Origin: Lachnospiraceae bacterium
Lineage (GTDB): Bacteria > Bacillota > Clostridia > Lachnospirales > Lachnospiraceae
Assembly (NCBI GenBank): GCA_017556805.1
Contig: JAFYMC010000035.1
Location: forward strand, 151,641-215,640
DNA: 64,000 bases
Direction: 5' to 3'
The notes beneath the pieces were generated by a model. The model worked only from the letters and a program-made list of their open reading frames with translations, had not been told where the DNA came from and ran no database searches. This document shows positions 7,878 through 16,980 of the stretch, piece by piece (positions within the stretch are counted from its first letter, which is position 1; each line of letters begins with the position of its first letter). Both the position numbers and the translations under genes were made by a program.

Positions 7878-8922
7878 ACGCCTCTATCTCCTCCCTCAGT
7901 GCGGAAAGAAGGGCTTCCTCCGGCACCTTGCGGACAATTTCTCCTTTGCGGAATACCAAACCTTCTCCGTTCCCTCCCGCAATACCGAGATCGGCTTCCT
8001 TCGCTTCTCCCGGACCGTTTACCGCACAGCCCATGACTGCCACCTTAATCGGCAAATCATAGCCTGCCACCATAGTTTCCACCTGTTCCGCCAGTCCGAT
8101 TAAATCAATCTTCGTTCTGCCGCAGGTCGGACAGGACACCACTTCAATGCCGCCCTTACGCAGTCCCAAGGTACGTAAAATCAGTTTTGCGGTCACAATC
8201 TCCTCCACCGGCGCCGCCGTTAAGGATACACGAATCGTATCGCCGATGCCCTGAGATAATATCATTCCCAAGCCCAGCGAAGACTTAATATTTCCGGAAC
8301 GAATCGTACCTGCCTCCGTAATACCGACATGTAGCGGATAATCAGTCTTTGTTGCAATCAGTTCATGGGCTTTTACACACATCAGCACATCCGAAGACTT
8401 GATACTGATCACGATATCGTGAAAATCAAACTGCTCCAGCATCGCCACTTTATCAAGGGCACTTTCCACGATACCTTCCGCCGTCACTCCACCGTACTTT
8501 TCCACCAGATTCCGCTCCAGGGAACCGCTGTTTACGCCCACACGAATCGGCACGCCGTACTTCTTTGCGGTCTCCGCCACCTCGCGCACCCGGTCCATGG
8601 AACCGATATTCCCCGGATTGATACGGATTTTGTCCGCGCCGTTCTCCATTGCTGCTATAGCCAGACGATAATCAAAATGAATATCCGCCACCAACGGAAT
8701 TGTAATCTGCTTTTTAATCTCGGACAGTGCTTTCGCCGCCTCCATGGTCGGCACGGCACAACGGATAATTTCACAACCTGCCGCGGTAAGCTCGCGAATC
8801 TGCGTCACCGTAGCCGCCACATCCTCGGTTTTGGTATTGGTCATGGACTGAATAGCTATCGGAGCACCGCCTCCGATTGTCACGTTTCCGATTTGTACTT
8901 TTCTTGTTTGCGTTCTGTCCAT
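7864..8922 (-). CDS. ispG: 4-hydroxy-3-methylbut-2-en-1-yl diphosphate synthase (flavodoxin)
   Basis: Catalyses the penultimate MEP-pathway step, reductive opening of MEcPP to HMBPP with a 4Fe-4S cluster. The 352-residue length fits the bacterial type without the extra plant domain. The TIM-barrel start is seen in RKVQIGNVTIGGGAPIAIQS, and the cluster-binding cysteines in SCPTCGRTKID (about residue 262) and MGCAVNGPGEA (about 300), the latter with the conserved Glu. The ATG at 8922 is chosen because GGAGGTG lies just ahead. The gene is followed by polC with a 14-base overlap and preceded by rseP 13 bases away. dxr is two genes upstream and ispH lies near 54 kb. Confidence 0.97.
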   Translation of the reverse strand: MDRTQTRKVQIGNVTIGGGAPIAIQSMTNTKTEDVAATVTQIRELTAAGCEIIRCAVPTMEAAKALSEIKKQITIPLVADIHFDYRLAIAAMENGADKIRINPGNIGSMDRVREVAETAKKYGVPIRVGVNSGSLERNLVEKYGGVTAEGIVESALDKVAMLEQFDFHDIVISIKSSDVLMCVKAHELIATKTDYPLHVGITEAGTIRSGNIKSSLGLGMILSQGIGDTIRVSLTAAPVEEIVTAKLILRTLGLRKGGIEVVSCPTCGRTKIDLIGLAEQVETMVAGYDLPIKVAVMGCAVNGPGEAKEADLGIAGGNGEGLVFRKGEIVRKVPEEALLSALREEIEAYEAV

Positions 8923-8935
8923 ACCACACCTCCGT

Positions 8936-10243
8936 TTATTTTGCAAAAAAGATATTCTTCACATCATTAAATACAAGGAACACCATCAAAATCAGCAGAA
9001 GAATCAAACCGATAAAATGCACCATACCTTCTTTTTCCCGGTCTACCGGCTTGCCTCTGACAATTTCAATGATACAGAACAACAGCTTACCGCCGTCTAA
9101 TGCCGGAATCGGAAGCAGGTTCATCACACCTAAATTCGCACTTAAAAATACCGCAATGTTTAACAAACTGAGGATGGTTACCTTGGCTCCCTCATCCTTG
9201 GTTTCCTCGTAGGTGTCTCCCACCAGGTCCACAATCGCCACCACACTGCCTACTTCATCGGACTTAAGCTTACCGGTAAAAAGCTTGCCAAGTCCGCGAA
9301 TGGTATCGGTAATCACATACTTTACTTCTATCGCAGAATACTTAATTGTTTCCCATGCATTTGCTTCTTCTCTGACCAAATTATAGGAAAATCCCAACGT
9401 ATAGCCGGAAGATGCATATTTCGGCGTAACCGTCGTTACAAAGGACTCCCCGTTTCTGGTATAGGTTACTTCGATCGGCTGTCCGTTCAACGGATTCTGT
9501 TCAAAATAAGCATACAGCTCACCGCCGTTTGCTACCTCCGTATCTCCGACCTTGGTAATCACGTCACCCACCGCAAGACCTGCCTCCGCCATAGGATATC
9601 CCGGGGACAAGTCCTGAATATCCGCGGTATACGCCTCATCTCCGTTATAGGTAAAGCCCAACAGATATTTATCATAGGCTTCCGGCAAAAGTGTCAGTTT
9701 TACCTTCTCACCGTTCCGTTTTACCGTTACATGAATCGGCTCCTCTGTTATTTCATGAAACATAAACCAACTGTATACTTCTCTGCCCAGAGAAACTCCG
9801 GATTTGTCGATTTTCGTAATGATATCGCCTTCCTGCATTCCCGCATCCGCCGCCGGTCCCTCCGGAGTAATTCCGGTTACCCGGGCAGGGTCAAAGCCCA
9901 CGGAACCGATGATAAACAGTGAGAATACAAATGCAAGCACAAAGTTAAATCCCGGTCCCGCAAACAACACGGAAATTCGTTGCCAGACATTCTTGGAATA
10001 AAAGGAATGCTCATTCTCCATGTTCTGGTCCTGGTCTTCGCCTAACATCATACAAGCTCCGCCGATCGGCAAAAGACGTATGGAAAACTGCGTTCCGAAG
10101 GCTTTAAAACCGCACAAACGCGGTCCCATACCGATAGAAAAGTCAACTACCTCGATGCCGTTGATACGGGCAAAGATAAAATGTCCCAGTTCGTGAATCA
10201 GCACCAGGATTCCGAAGATTAAAATTGCAATAATGATTTTCAT
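8936..10243 (-). CDS. rseP: RIP metalloprotease RseP (site-2 protease family) with two PDZ domains
   Basis: An intramembrane zinc protease of 435 residues. The first membrane helix carries the zinc motif HELGH near residue 18, and the last region carries NLLPIPALDGG, whose Asp completes the metal site. Two PDZ-type domains lie between (EGPAADAGMQEGDIITKID near 130, GYPMAEAGLAVGDVITKVG near 215). In this family it cleaves anti-sigma factors or remnant signal peptides. No anti-sigma partner is visible here, so the substrate is open. Its place between dxr and ispG is the common arrangement in Firmicutes and reflects operon history more than shared function. Confidence 0.95.
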   Translation of the reverse strand: MKIIIAILIFGILVLIHELGHFIFARINGIEVVDFSIGMGPRLCGFKAFGTQFSIRLLPIGGACMMLGEDQDQNMENEHSFYSKNVWQRISVLFAGPGFNFVLAFVFSLFIIGSVGFDPARVTGITPEGPAADAGMQEGDIITKIDKSGVSLGREVYSWFMFHEITEEPIHVTVKRNGEKVKLTLLPEAYDKYLLGFTYNGDEAYTADIQDLSPGYPMAEAGLAVGDVITKVGDTEVANGGELYAYFEQNPLNGQPIEVTYTRNGESFVTTVTPKYASSGYTLGFSYNLVREEANAWETIKYSAIEVKYVITDTIRGLGKLFTGKLKSDEVGSVVAIVDLVGDTYEETKDEGAKVTILSLLNIAVFLSANLGVMNLLPIPALDGGKLLFCIIEIVRGKPVDREKEGMVHFIGLILLLILMVFLVFNDVKNIFFAK

Positions 10244-10263
10244 AGTTCCTCTTTCTTGCGTTC

Positions 10264-11421
10264 TTAACGCACATTCTCCCTTATATAGTCATACGTTTCC
10301 TTCTCTGCGGAAAGAACCTCTTCCAAAGTAGGATTTGCAATAATTTTATGTGCATTCATCGCCTGCTCGATAAGCTCCGTAATTTTAAGATAACCGATTT
10401 TACGATCCAGAAACAGTGCCACTGCCATTTCATTGGCCGCGTTATATACCGTCGGCAGACTTCCTCCCGCACGGAACGCATCGTAAGCAAGTGCTAAGGC
10501 ACGGAAGGTATCCGTATCCGGCTTATAAAATTCAATCTTTTGCAATTCGAAGAAATCCAGACGCTTCCCTCCCAATGAAACACGGTCCGGATAGGTCATG
10601 GCATACTGAATCGGAAGCTTCATATCCGGAGTGCCGAGCTGCGCCAAAACCGCGCCGTCCGTAAACTGAATCATGGAATGAATGATGCTCTTCGGCTGTA
10701 CCACCACTTCAATCTGCTCCGGAGATAAGGAAAAGAGCCAACCGGCCTCCATCACTTCAAGCCCCTTATTTACTAATGTAGAAGAATCAATGGTAATCTT
10801 TCGTCCCATTGCCCAGTTCGGATGCTTCAATGCCTGTTCTACAGTAATAGAGCCGAGTTCTTCTCTCTTTTTTCCGCGGAACGGTCCGCCGGATGCCGTT
10901 AAAAGGAGCTTCTCTACCGTCTGTTCTCCCGCACCCTGTAAACATTGAAAAACAGCGGAATGTTCGCTGTCTACCGGCAAAAGCTTCACCTTATATTCTT
11001 CCACCAACGGCATAATAATATGCCCGGCAGTAACTAAAGTTTCCTTATTTGCCAGAGCAATATCCTTTCCTGCTTTAACGGCTGCAATGGTCGGCAAAAT
11101 ACCGATCATCCCCACCACTGCATTGACGGTCATATCAGCAGAACCTTCCGTTGCACAAGCGATCAAACCGTCCATTCCATATACGACTTCTGTAGAATAA
11201 ATACCTTTCAAAGAAAGTCGTCTTTTTAACTCTCTTGCATCCTCTTCTTTTGTAAGACTTACAAGCCTCGGCAAAAACTCCGCTACCTGCTGTTCCAGCA
11301 AATCAATACTGCTGCCTGCGGCAAGAGCAACGACTTCAAACTCTCCCGCTCTCTCTCTTACAATTTCTAAGGTTTGGGTACCGATGGATCCGGTGGATCC
11401 GAGAACCGCAATTTTCTTCAT
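10264..11421 (-). CDS. dxr: 1-deoxy-D-xylulose 5-phosphate reductoisomerase
   Basis: Converts DXP to MEP using NADPH and a divalent metal, the committing step of the MEP pathway. The protein begins MKKIAVLGSTGSIGTQTLE, the nucleotide-binding loop typical of the family. ALANKETLV, PVDSEHSA, SGGPFRG and IDSSTLVNKGLEVMEA follow in the expected order, giving the metal and substrate ligands. The ATG at 11421 with GGTGA ahead is preferred to one 24 bases further upstream, which has poor spacing to any Shine-Dalgarno. It lies between cdsA and rseP in the housekeeping operon. Confidence 0.97.
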   Translation of the reverse strand: MKKIAVLGSTGSIGTQTLEIVRERAGEFEVVALAAGSSIDLLEQQVAEFLPRLVSLTKEEDARELKRRLSLKGIYSTEVVYGMDGLIACATEGSADMTVNAVVGMIGILPTIAAVKAGKDIALANKETLVTAGHIIMPLVEEYKVKLLPVDSEHSAVFQCLQGAGEQTVEKLLLTASGGPFRGKKREELGSITVEQALKHPNWAMGRKITIDSSTLVNKGLEVMEAGWLFSLSPEQIEVVVQPKSIIHSMIQFTDGAVLAQLGTPDMKLPIQYAMTYPDRVSLGGKRLDFFELQKIEFYKPDTDTFRALALAYDAFRAGGSLPTVYNAANEMAVALFLDRKIGYLKITELIEQAMNAHKIIANPTLEEVLSAEKETYDYIRENVR

Positions 11422-11497
11422 ATCATTCACCGATCTTTCTTTCATCTATCATTCATACTCCGAAAGATTTCGTCTTCCGATACAACGGATACATATC

Positions 11498-12301
11498 CTA
11501 CAGTGCGAAAATCTGCACCATCAAATAAACCAACGGAGCCGTAAAAATAATACTGTCGAAACGGTCCAGAATGCCGCCGTGGCCCGGAATCAATTTGCCG
11601 TAATCTTTAATCTCATAGTGACGCTTCATTGCAGAGGCTGCCAAATCTCCGATTTGGGATACCACAGAAGACAAAATACCGATAATTACAAAAACAAGTA
11701 TCGATACTTCAACCCCTTCCACAAAGCGATTGAGACACGCCGCGTAAATCCCGGCAATCAATGCAGTCCCGGCAATACCGCCGATACAACCTTCCACTGA
11801 CTTTTTCGGACTTAACACAGGGAATGCTTTATGCTTTCCGAAGAGACATCCGATACAATAGGCACAGGTATCGGAGCCCCAGGTGCCGATAAATACCAGC
11901 CACAACAGAAGCATACCGTTATCTTCTACACGAATTCGGTACAAAAACGACAACAACACCGCTACATATACATAACCGGTATAGGCAGTAAAAATCTCTT
12001 TTGCGTTATACTTCGGATACCGCACCACATAAATCCCCATGAGTATCAGTAATGCTGCCACCGGCATTAAATCCGCCAACTCCGTCTTCCCGAAAAAGAG
12101 CAACGCATCCAGTCCGAGGCACATTATCCAATTCACGTAAAACAAGGGACTTTTCGACAATCCCACCATACGGTGAAATTCGAACACACCGATTAGGGAA
12201 ATGGCTGTCACCAACGCCCAAAAGACCGGTCCACCAAGGATTCCGGTCGAAATCACAATTGCCAATAATACAATACCGCTCAACAGTCTCGTAATAAACA
12301 T
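11498..12301 (-). CDS. cdsA: phosphatidate cytidylyltransferase
   Basis: Makes CDP-diacylglycerol from phosphatidic acid and CTP, feeding phosphatidylglycerol and cardiolipin synthesis (pgsA and cls are also in this window). The 267-residue protein is almost entirely membrane helices. The CdsA signature is complete near the C-terminus: SAMKRHYEIKDYGKLIPGHG followed by GILDRFDS. It sits directly after uppS with 29 bases between, the usual uppS-cdsA pair. Confidence 0.96.
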   Translation of the reverse strand: MFITRLLSGIVLLAIVISTGILGGPVFWALVTAISLIGVFEFHRMVGLSKSPLFYVNWIMCLGLDALLFFGKTELADLMPVAALLILMGIYVVRYPKYNAKEIFTAYTGYVYVAVLLSFLYRIRVEDNGMLLLWLVFIGTWGSDTCAYCIGCLFGKHKAFPVLSPKKSVEGCIGGIAGTALIAGIYAACLNRFVEGVEVSILVFVIIGILSSVVSQIGDLAASAMKRHYEIKDYGKLIPGHGGILDRFDSIIFTAPLVYLMVQIFAL

Positions 12302-12330
12302 GGTTCCTCCATCAAACAGTACCTGTCCGG

Positions 12331-13041
12331 TTACTTGTTTTCCAAGCCGCCGAATCGTCTGTTTCTGCTTCCGTAATATAGAATTGCTTCTTCCAAGGCT
12401 TTTTTGTCAAAATCCGGCCACAACACATCCGTGAAATAAAACTCGGAATAAGCCGACTGCCACATTAAGAAATTGGACAGACGCTGCTCACCGCTGGTGC
12501 GGATAATCAAATCCGGGTCCGGAATCTCTGCTGTATCAAGAGACGCTCCGATATCCTCCATAGTCATATCCTCCACGGACTTTCCTTCTGCAGCAAGTTT
12601 TGCAGCCGCCTTCTTCACGGCACGGAGCACTTCGTCCCGTCCGCCGTAATTTAATGCTATCTGAAATTGAAGGCCGGTATTCACAGAGGATACCTCCTCC
12701 AACTGTTTTATCGATGTAATCATATCCTCCGGCAATACCGAAATATCGCCGATAATCCGTACCCGCATGTTATTGTCGGCACACTGCTTAATGGCATCCT
12801 TTAAATAACTGCGTAAAATCTTCATTAAAGCATCGATTTCTTCTTTGGGTCTGGACCAGTTTTCCGTAGAAAACGCATAAACCGTCAGGTACTTTACCCC
12901 TAACTTCCAGGCTTCTTCACAAATCTTCCGAACGGTTTTACTGCCCTGGGAATGGCCTACATTGCGCGGCATACCGCGTTTTTTTGCCCATCTTCCGTTT
13001 CCGTCCATAATAATCGCTATATGCTGCGGAACCTTTTCCAT
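12331..13041 (-). CDS. uppS: isoprenyl transferase (undecaprenyl diphosphate synthase)
   Basis: A cis-prenyltransferase that extends farnesyl diphosphate to the C55 carrier lipid for cell-wall synthesis. The start at 13041 (MEKVPQHIAIIMDGNGRWAK) has GGAGGAG in front; a longer frame upstream lacks one. Motifs are in the expected order: IIMDGNGRWAKKR, FSTENWSRP, NYGGRDE and DLIIRTSGEQRLSNFLMWQ, then a C-terminal DVLWPDFD. The precursor is supplied by the MEP enzymes in the same operon. A strong hairpin (13077-13125) stands in the 140-base gap to frr and may tune expression. Confidence 0.97.
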   Translation of the reverse strand: MEKVPQHIAIIMDGNGRWAKKRGMPRNVGHSQGSKTVRKICEEAWKLGVKYLTVYAFSTENWSRPKEEIDALMKILRSYLKDAIKQCADNNMRVRIIGDISVLPEDMITSIKQLEEVSSVNTGLQFQIALNYGGRDEVLRAVKKAAAKLAAEGKSVEDMTMEDIGASLDTAEIPDPDLIIRTSGEQRLSNFLMWQSAYSEFYFTDVLWPDFDKKALEEAILYYGSRNRRFGGLENK

Positions 13042-13076
13042 CGTGCACTCCTCCGAATCCCTTTTTACAAAAACAT

Positions 13077-13125
13077 AGAGGGAGCCTACGGTTCTCATCC
13101 CTAAGACTCAACCGGGACCCCCTCT
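13077..13125 (-). terminator. terminator/attenuator-like hairpin between frr and uppS
   Basis: On the minus strand a long imperfect stem (AGAGGG ... CCCTCT, continued by CCGGTT/AACCG) is followed by ATGTTTTTGT, so it looks like an intrinsic terminator inside an otherwise continuous gene cluster. It may cut transcription after frr or act as an attenuator ahead of uppS. No internal promoter after it was obvious. Confidence 0.5.
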
Positions 13126-13181
13126 GCTTTTCAATTTTACTCCTCTTACGAGAATCTGCCGAAGCAGACACTGCCGTTTAC

Positions 13182-13736
13182 TTAAACGGTAAGAATCTCT
13201 GCAGACTTGTTGTCGGTCATCTTATCCACTTCCGCAACAAACTTATCGGTCATCTTCTGGATTTCATCCTCAATACCCTTCTGCTCATCCTCGGAAATCT
13301 CATTTGCCTTTGCTGCCTTCTTGATGGCATCGTTTGCATCACGACGTACGTTACGGATGGCAACCTTTGCATTCTCGGACTTCTTCTTTACGTCCTTTAC
13401 AAGTTCCTTACGTCTGTCCTCGGTAAGCTCCGGGAATACAAGACGGATAATCTTACCGTCGTTGCTCGGGGTAAGACCGATATCGGAAGCGAGAATTGCC
13501 TTCTCGATTTCCTTAATCATCTTTGCTTCCCACGGCTGAATCTGGATGATTCTTGCTTCCGGTACGGAAACGTTAGCCACTGCCTGGATTGCGGACGGAG
13601 TGCCGTAATAATCCACTCTGAGCTTATCCAGAACGTGCGGATTGGCACGACCTGCGCGGATGGTGGTAAACTCTTCAGCAAGCGCATCCACAGACTTCTG
13701 CATCTTTGTTTCAAACGGTACTACTCTTTCATTCAT
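13182..13736 (-). CDS. frr: ribosome recycling factor
   Basis: Splits post-termination ribosomes together with EF-G. The 184-residue length is exact for the family. Domain I helices are clear (TTIRAGRANPHVLDKLRVDYYG, residues about 26-47, cited here only in part as RAGRANPHVLD), as are the hinge segment NVSVPEARIIQIQPW and the C-terminal helix ending KSAEILTV. The Arg/Asn pair in GRANPH is conserved. It follows pyrH by 63 bases in the standard pyrH-frr pairing. Confidence 0.98.
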   Translation of the reverse strand: MNERVVPFETKMQKSVDALAEEFTTIRAGRANPHVLDKLRVDYYGTPSAIQAVANVSVPEARIIQIQPWEAKMIKEIEKAILASDIGLTPSNDGKIIRLVFPELTEDRRKELVKDVKKKSENAKVAIRNVRRDANDAIKKAAKANEISEDEQKGIEDEIQKMTDKFVAEVDKMTDNKSAEILTV

Positions 13737-13799
13737 TGTTGTTCTCTCCTCTTGTTGCTTTATGATGTAACAGGCCTCTCGGACCTCTCCATTCGATAT

Positions 13800-14501
13800 T
13801 TACGGGGTAACGGTGGTGCCGATCGGCTGACCGTTGGCTGCCTTTACGATACCGTTCTCCTCGTCTAACGAAAAGATAAATAACGGAACCTTGTGCTCCA
13901 TACACATAACCGTAGCGGTCATGTCAAGAATCTTAAGCTTTCTCTCCAGTACTTCCGCAAAGGAAATGGTATCGAAACGCTTTGCGTTCGGATTTTCCTT
14001 CGGGTCACTGTCGTATACGCCGTCTACCGCACGAGCCATAAGTATTACGTCGGTGTCCAGTTCGATGGCACGCAGGGAGGTTGCCGTATCGGTAGAGAAC
14101 ATCGGATGTCCCGTACCGCCTGCAAGAAAGACTACCTTACCTGCCTTCAAATCGTTCACTGCCTTATCCTTCGTGAAAAGCTCGGTGAAACTGCCGCACG
14201 CAAACGGAGTATATACCGCCGTTTCCATTCCGCAGAAGCGGAAAATCTCGGACACATAAATACAGTTCATCACCGTAGCCAGGCAACCGATATGGTCTGC
14301 CTTAATACGGTCAATGGTCTCGGAGCTTCTGCCGCGCCAGAAATTGCCGCCGCCGATAACAACCGCCACCTCAATGCCTGCATCTACAAGTTGCTTTACC
14401 TGCTTACCTACCGCAACGCAGGTATCTTCATCAAATCCTGTCTTCTTATCTCCGGCAAGTGCCTCACCGGAAAGCTTTAATAATACTCTCTTATAAGCCA
14501 T
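13800..14501 (-). CDS. pyrH: UMP kinase
   Basis: Phosphorylates UMP to UDP in pyrimidine nucleotide synthesis; bacterial UMP kinases are hexamers regulated by GTP and UTP. The 233-residue amino-acid-kinase fold shows LKLSGEALAG at the N-terminus, VIGGGNFWRGR for phosphate binding, GGTGHPMFSTDTA for UMP contact and ARAVDGVYDSDPK near residue 160 in the ATP site. It normally follows rpsB-tsf. Here the upstream neighbour is a bactofilin and tsf lies 48 kb away, so the operon has been broken in this lineage. Confidence 0.97.
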   Translation of the reverse strand: MAYKRVLLKLSGEALAGDKKTGFDEDTCVAVGKQVKQLVDAGIEVAVVIGGGNFWRGRSSETIDRIKADHIGCLATVMNCIYVSEIFRFCGMETAVYTPFACGSFTELFTKDKAVNDLKAGKVVFLAGGTGHPMFSTDTATSLRAIELDTDVILMARAVDGVYDSDPKENPNAKRFDTISFAEVLERKLKILDMTATVMCMEHKVPLFIFSLDEENGIVKAANGQPIGTTVTP

Positions 14502-14515
14502 AATTCCCTCGTATC

Positions 14516-15211
14516 CTATTCAAAAATATTGTCGATTTCAACCGATGCATAAGCGAGGGAACAGAAGCCCTCCAATACCGCACCGTTGTTCATCTGTACA
14601 GACTTCGCCTTTACGTTACCCTTAATGATGGCGGTAGAATCAATCACTACCGGCCCCTTCACATCGATTTCACCCTTTACCGCACCTGCGATTACGCCGG
14701 AGGAAGCAACAATGTCACCGATGATTACGGTACCGAGACCGATCTTTACACTGCCTTCACTGGTAATATTGCCCTCTAAACGGTCCGTATTTACATATAC
14801 CTCGGCAGCCATAGCGTTACCGGTTACTTTACCGGAAATGGTCAGCTTGCCGAGACATTCGATATCACCGTTGATTGTTCCCATGACATCCAAAGAACAA
14901 TCGGAAATAATGCTACCGTTGATGGTGGTGCCCTTGGTAATCACGGTCACACCGTCCAAATCAGCCTCGGTCGGACGCTCGGTCTCAGCCACCGGGCTCT
15001 GCGTCTCGTTCTGCTCCGGCTCTGCCACTACATCCGCCGGCTCCTCGTCCTCTTCCGGTGCCACTAAAGAATCATCCTCCATCAAGCTGTCCAAAAGCTC
15101 TAAATCCACATCATCCTGCTCTTCCTCGGAAACAACGGTGAATAAATCGTCTTTTGCGTTTAACTCATCATTCTGTACTGCATCCTCTTTTAAATCCTTA
15201 AAAATACTCAT
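14516..15211 (-). CDS. bactofilin family cytoskeletal protein
   Basis: A 231-residue polymer-forming protein. The N-terminal 90 residues are acidic and disordered (runs of Glu/Asp, VAPEEDEEPADVV). A bactofilin beta-helix core follows (VTVITKGTTINGSIISDCSL, about residues 93-112, then DVMGTINGDIECLGKLTISG), with the recurring short hydrophobic strands and glycines of the right-handed beta-helix. Members act in cell shape or wall localisation; the role here is unknown. The start at 15211 is supported by AAAGGAG five bases ahead. It lies 14 bases before pyrH and may be co-transcribed. Confidence 0.9.
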   Translation of the reverse strand: MSIFKDLKEDAVQNDELNAKDDLFTVVSEEEQDDVDLELLDSLMEDDSLVAPEEDEEPADVVAEPEQNETQSPVAETERPTEADLDGVTVITKGTTINGSIISDCSLDVMGTINGDIECLGKLTISGKVTGNAMAAEVYVNTDRLEGNITSEGSVKIGLGTVIIGDIVASSGVIAGAVKGEIDVKGPVVIDSTAIIKGNVKAKSVQMNNGAVLEGFCSLAYASVEIDNIFE

Positions 15212-15287
15212 GGAAACTCCTTTCTTTTGCATGCCCTTTATAGTAACTTTAATTTCTTCTCTTGGTTCTTGTTAAAAATACTATGAT

Positions 15288-16907
15288 TTAGTTGTTGAGA
15301 TATGCTTTTAAGGTCTTTCTGACTGCGCCTTCTCCCGCAATCATCTCACAAAACATGGTCTCAATCTTATCCGCAAGCCCTGCCTCGCATAAATCCACGG
15401 CAAATAAGGTCTTGTTCTTAAGTACCGGCTTTAACTGACCGGTATAGCTTGCCGGATTACCGAACTCTACGGTCTTTAAGGCTTCCTGAACGCCTGCTGC
15501 CGTCGGATCCGGACTGATTTCCATCGGTGCTCCCGTATCGTAAACGCCTATAAGATAACGGAGCCATCCCGCAATTGCCAGCGGAATATAAACCAAATCC
15601 GTAATCTTTAAGGTATCGCTGGCCAAATAAGACTTCATAGTCTCGCCGAAACGAATCGGTACTTTAAGTCCCGTATCCGTAGCGATACGCTGTGGCATAT
15701 CCGGAATAAACGGATTCGGAAGACGTTCTTCAATAACTTCCTTTATAAAATCTCTCGGAGACAAAATCTTCGGGTCAACCACCACCGGCATACCCTCGTC
15801 ATATCCGATTTTTTCAACCAAAAGTTTTAAGTCCGCATCCTTCATCTCGTCCGCAATCTTCGTATAACCGAGTACACAACCGTATACGGCAAGTGCGGTA
15901 TGCAAAGGATTGAGACAAGTGGTCACCTTCATACGCTCTGTATTATTTACGGTATCCCGGTCGGTCATATAAACGCCCGCCTTCTCAAGGGCCGGTCTGC
16001 CGTTCGGGAACGTATCCTCTACCACAAGGTACTGCGGAATCTCCGCATTGACAAACGGTGCAATGTAGGTGTTTCTGGACGTTACCACCGGTGCCATATC
16101 CGCCACACCAAGCTCGTTTAACGCCTTCTCAACACTCTCCGCCGGACGCGGGGTAATCTTGTCAATCATGGACCACGGGAATGCCACCTGAGACTCATCG
16201 GAAAGATAAGCTACAAATTCCGCGGATACATAACCGCGCTTCTCCCATTCCTTTGCAATGGTCAGAACGGAAGTCTGAAGCTTCTCACCGTTGTGACTGC
16301 AGTTATCCATACTTACAAGCGCAAGCTTATGTGCACCTGCGTTAAAACGCTTCCACATAAGAGCTGTCACCACACTCATGGCATGAGTGGCACTCTCCGG
16401 TCCTTTCTCCATATCGGAAACCACGATCGGAAGGAAATTGCCGTGAATATCCTCTAAAGCATAGCCCTTCTCCGTAATGGTAAAGCTCACCATCTGAAGT
16501 TCCGGATTTTCAAAAATCTTCTCTAACTCTGCAAGCTCTTCCGGACGATCCTTGCAAGCACAATACGCATCCGTAATACTTGCCACCACAGAATTTACCA
16601 TACCGCCGTCCGGCTTTAAACCGACCAACAATGCCAAACTGTCAAAAGGATGATAAATCTTGTCCACAATATCAAAATCAAAGGTCTCCGCCGCAATAAT
16701 ACCGCTCTTTGCCAATCCCTGATTTAACAAAGACTGCTGCAACACAGCAATAAAACCACGGAAAATGTTACCTGCGCCGAAATGCACCCAAACCGGATGC
16801 TCGGCCGTATATGCGGCCACTTCCGCCACATCATACTGTGGCAGGGAAATCCCCGCACTCTCATATCCCGCACGGTCGGAAAGACCGTTTCTGGTTAAAT
16901 TCAACAT
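15288..16907 (-). CDS. mannitol dehydrogenase family protein (polyol / hexuronate oxidoreductase)
   Basis: An NAD(P)-dependent dehydrogenase of 539 residues in the family of mannitol 2-dehydrogenase and fructuronate reductase (UxuB). The Rossmann entry is VHFGAGNIFRGF near residue 37. The family signature is FPWSMIDKITPRP near 235, where the usual V-D-R-I-T-P reads I-D-K-I-T-P. VSMDNCSHNGEKL (about 200) carries the Asn and His of the catalytic K-x5-N-x2-H site. The length, about 50 residues above UxuB of E. coli, fits clostridial members. Neither uxuA nor a sugar transporter is adjacent, so the substrate (mannitol, fructuronate or tagaturonate) is undecided. It has its own promoter at 16950-16978. 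Confidence 0.88.
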   Translation of the reverse strand: MLNLTRNGLSDRAGYESAGISLPQYDVAEVAAYTAEHPVWVHFGAGNIFRGFIAVLQQSLLNQGLAKSGIIAAETFDFDIVDKIYHPFDSLALLVGLKPDGGMVNSVVASITDAYCACKDRPEELAELEKIFENPELQMVSFTITEKGYALEDIHGNFLPIVVSDMEKGPESATHAMSVVTALMWKRFNAGAHKLALVSMDNCSHNGEKLQTSVLTIAKEWEKRGYVSAEFVAYLSDESQVAFPWSMIDKITPRPAESVEKALNELGVADMAPVVTSRNTYIAPFVNAEIPQYLVVEDTFPNGRPALEKAGVYMTDRDTVNNTERMKVTTCLNPLHTALAVYGCVLGYTKIADEMKDADLKLLVEKIGYDEGMPVVVDPKILSPRDFIKEVIEERLPNPFIPDMPQRIATDTGLKVPIRFGETMKSYLASDTLKITDLVYIPLAIAGWLRYLIGVYDTGAPMEISPDPTAAGVQEALKTVEFGNPASYTGQLKPVLKNKTLFAVDLCEAGLADKIETMFCEMIAGEGAVRKTLKAYLNN

Positions 16908-16949
16908 CTATTTGCCTCCATAGAAAATTTCAAAAATCCCCTATCTTTT

Positions 16950-16978
16950 AGTATACCCCAGGCAATAAAAAATTGCAA
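16950..16978 (-). promoter_or_regulatory. sigma-A promoter of the mannitol dehydrogenase family gene
   Basis: TTGCAA (16973-16978) and TATACT (16950-16955) are 17 bases apart, ending about 43 bases before the start codon at 16907. Confidence 0.8.
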
Positions 16979-16980
16979 TA

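Noticed and set aside
14586-15275. 229-residue plus-strand frame opposite the bactofilin gene
   Set aside because: It is the mirror of a well supported gene. Its Ser/Thr/Pro-rich translation is the antisense of acidic codons, and no ribosome site or promoter serves it.
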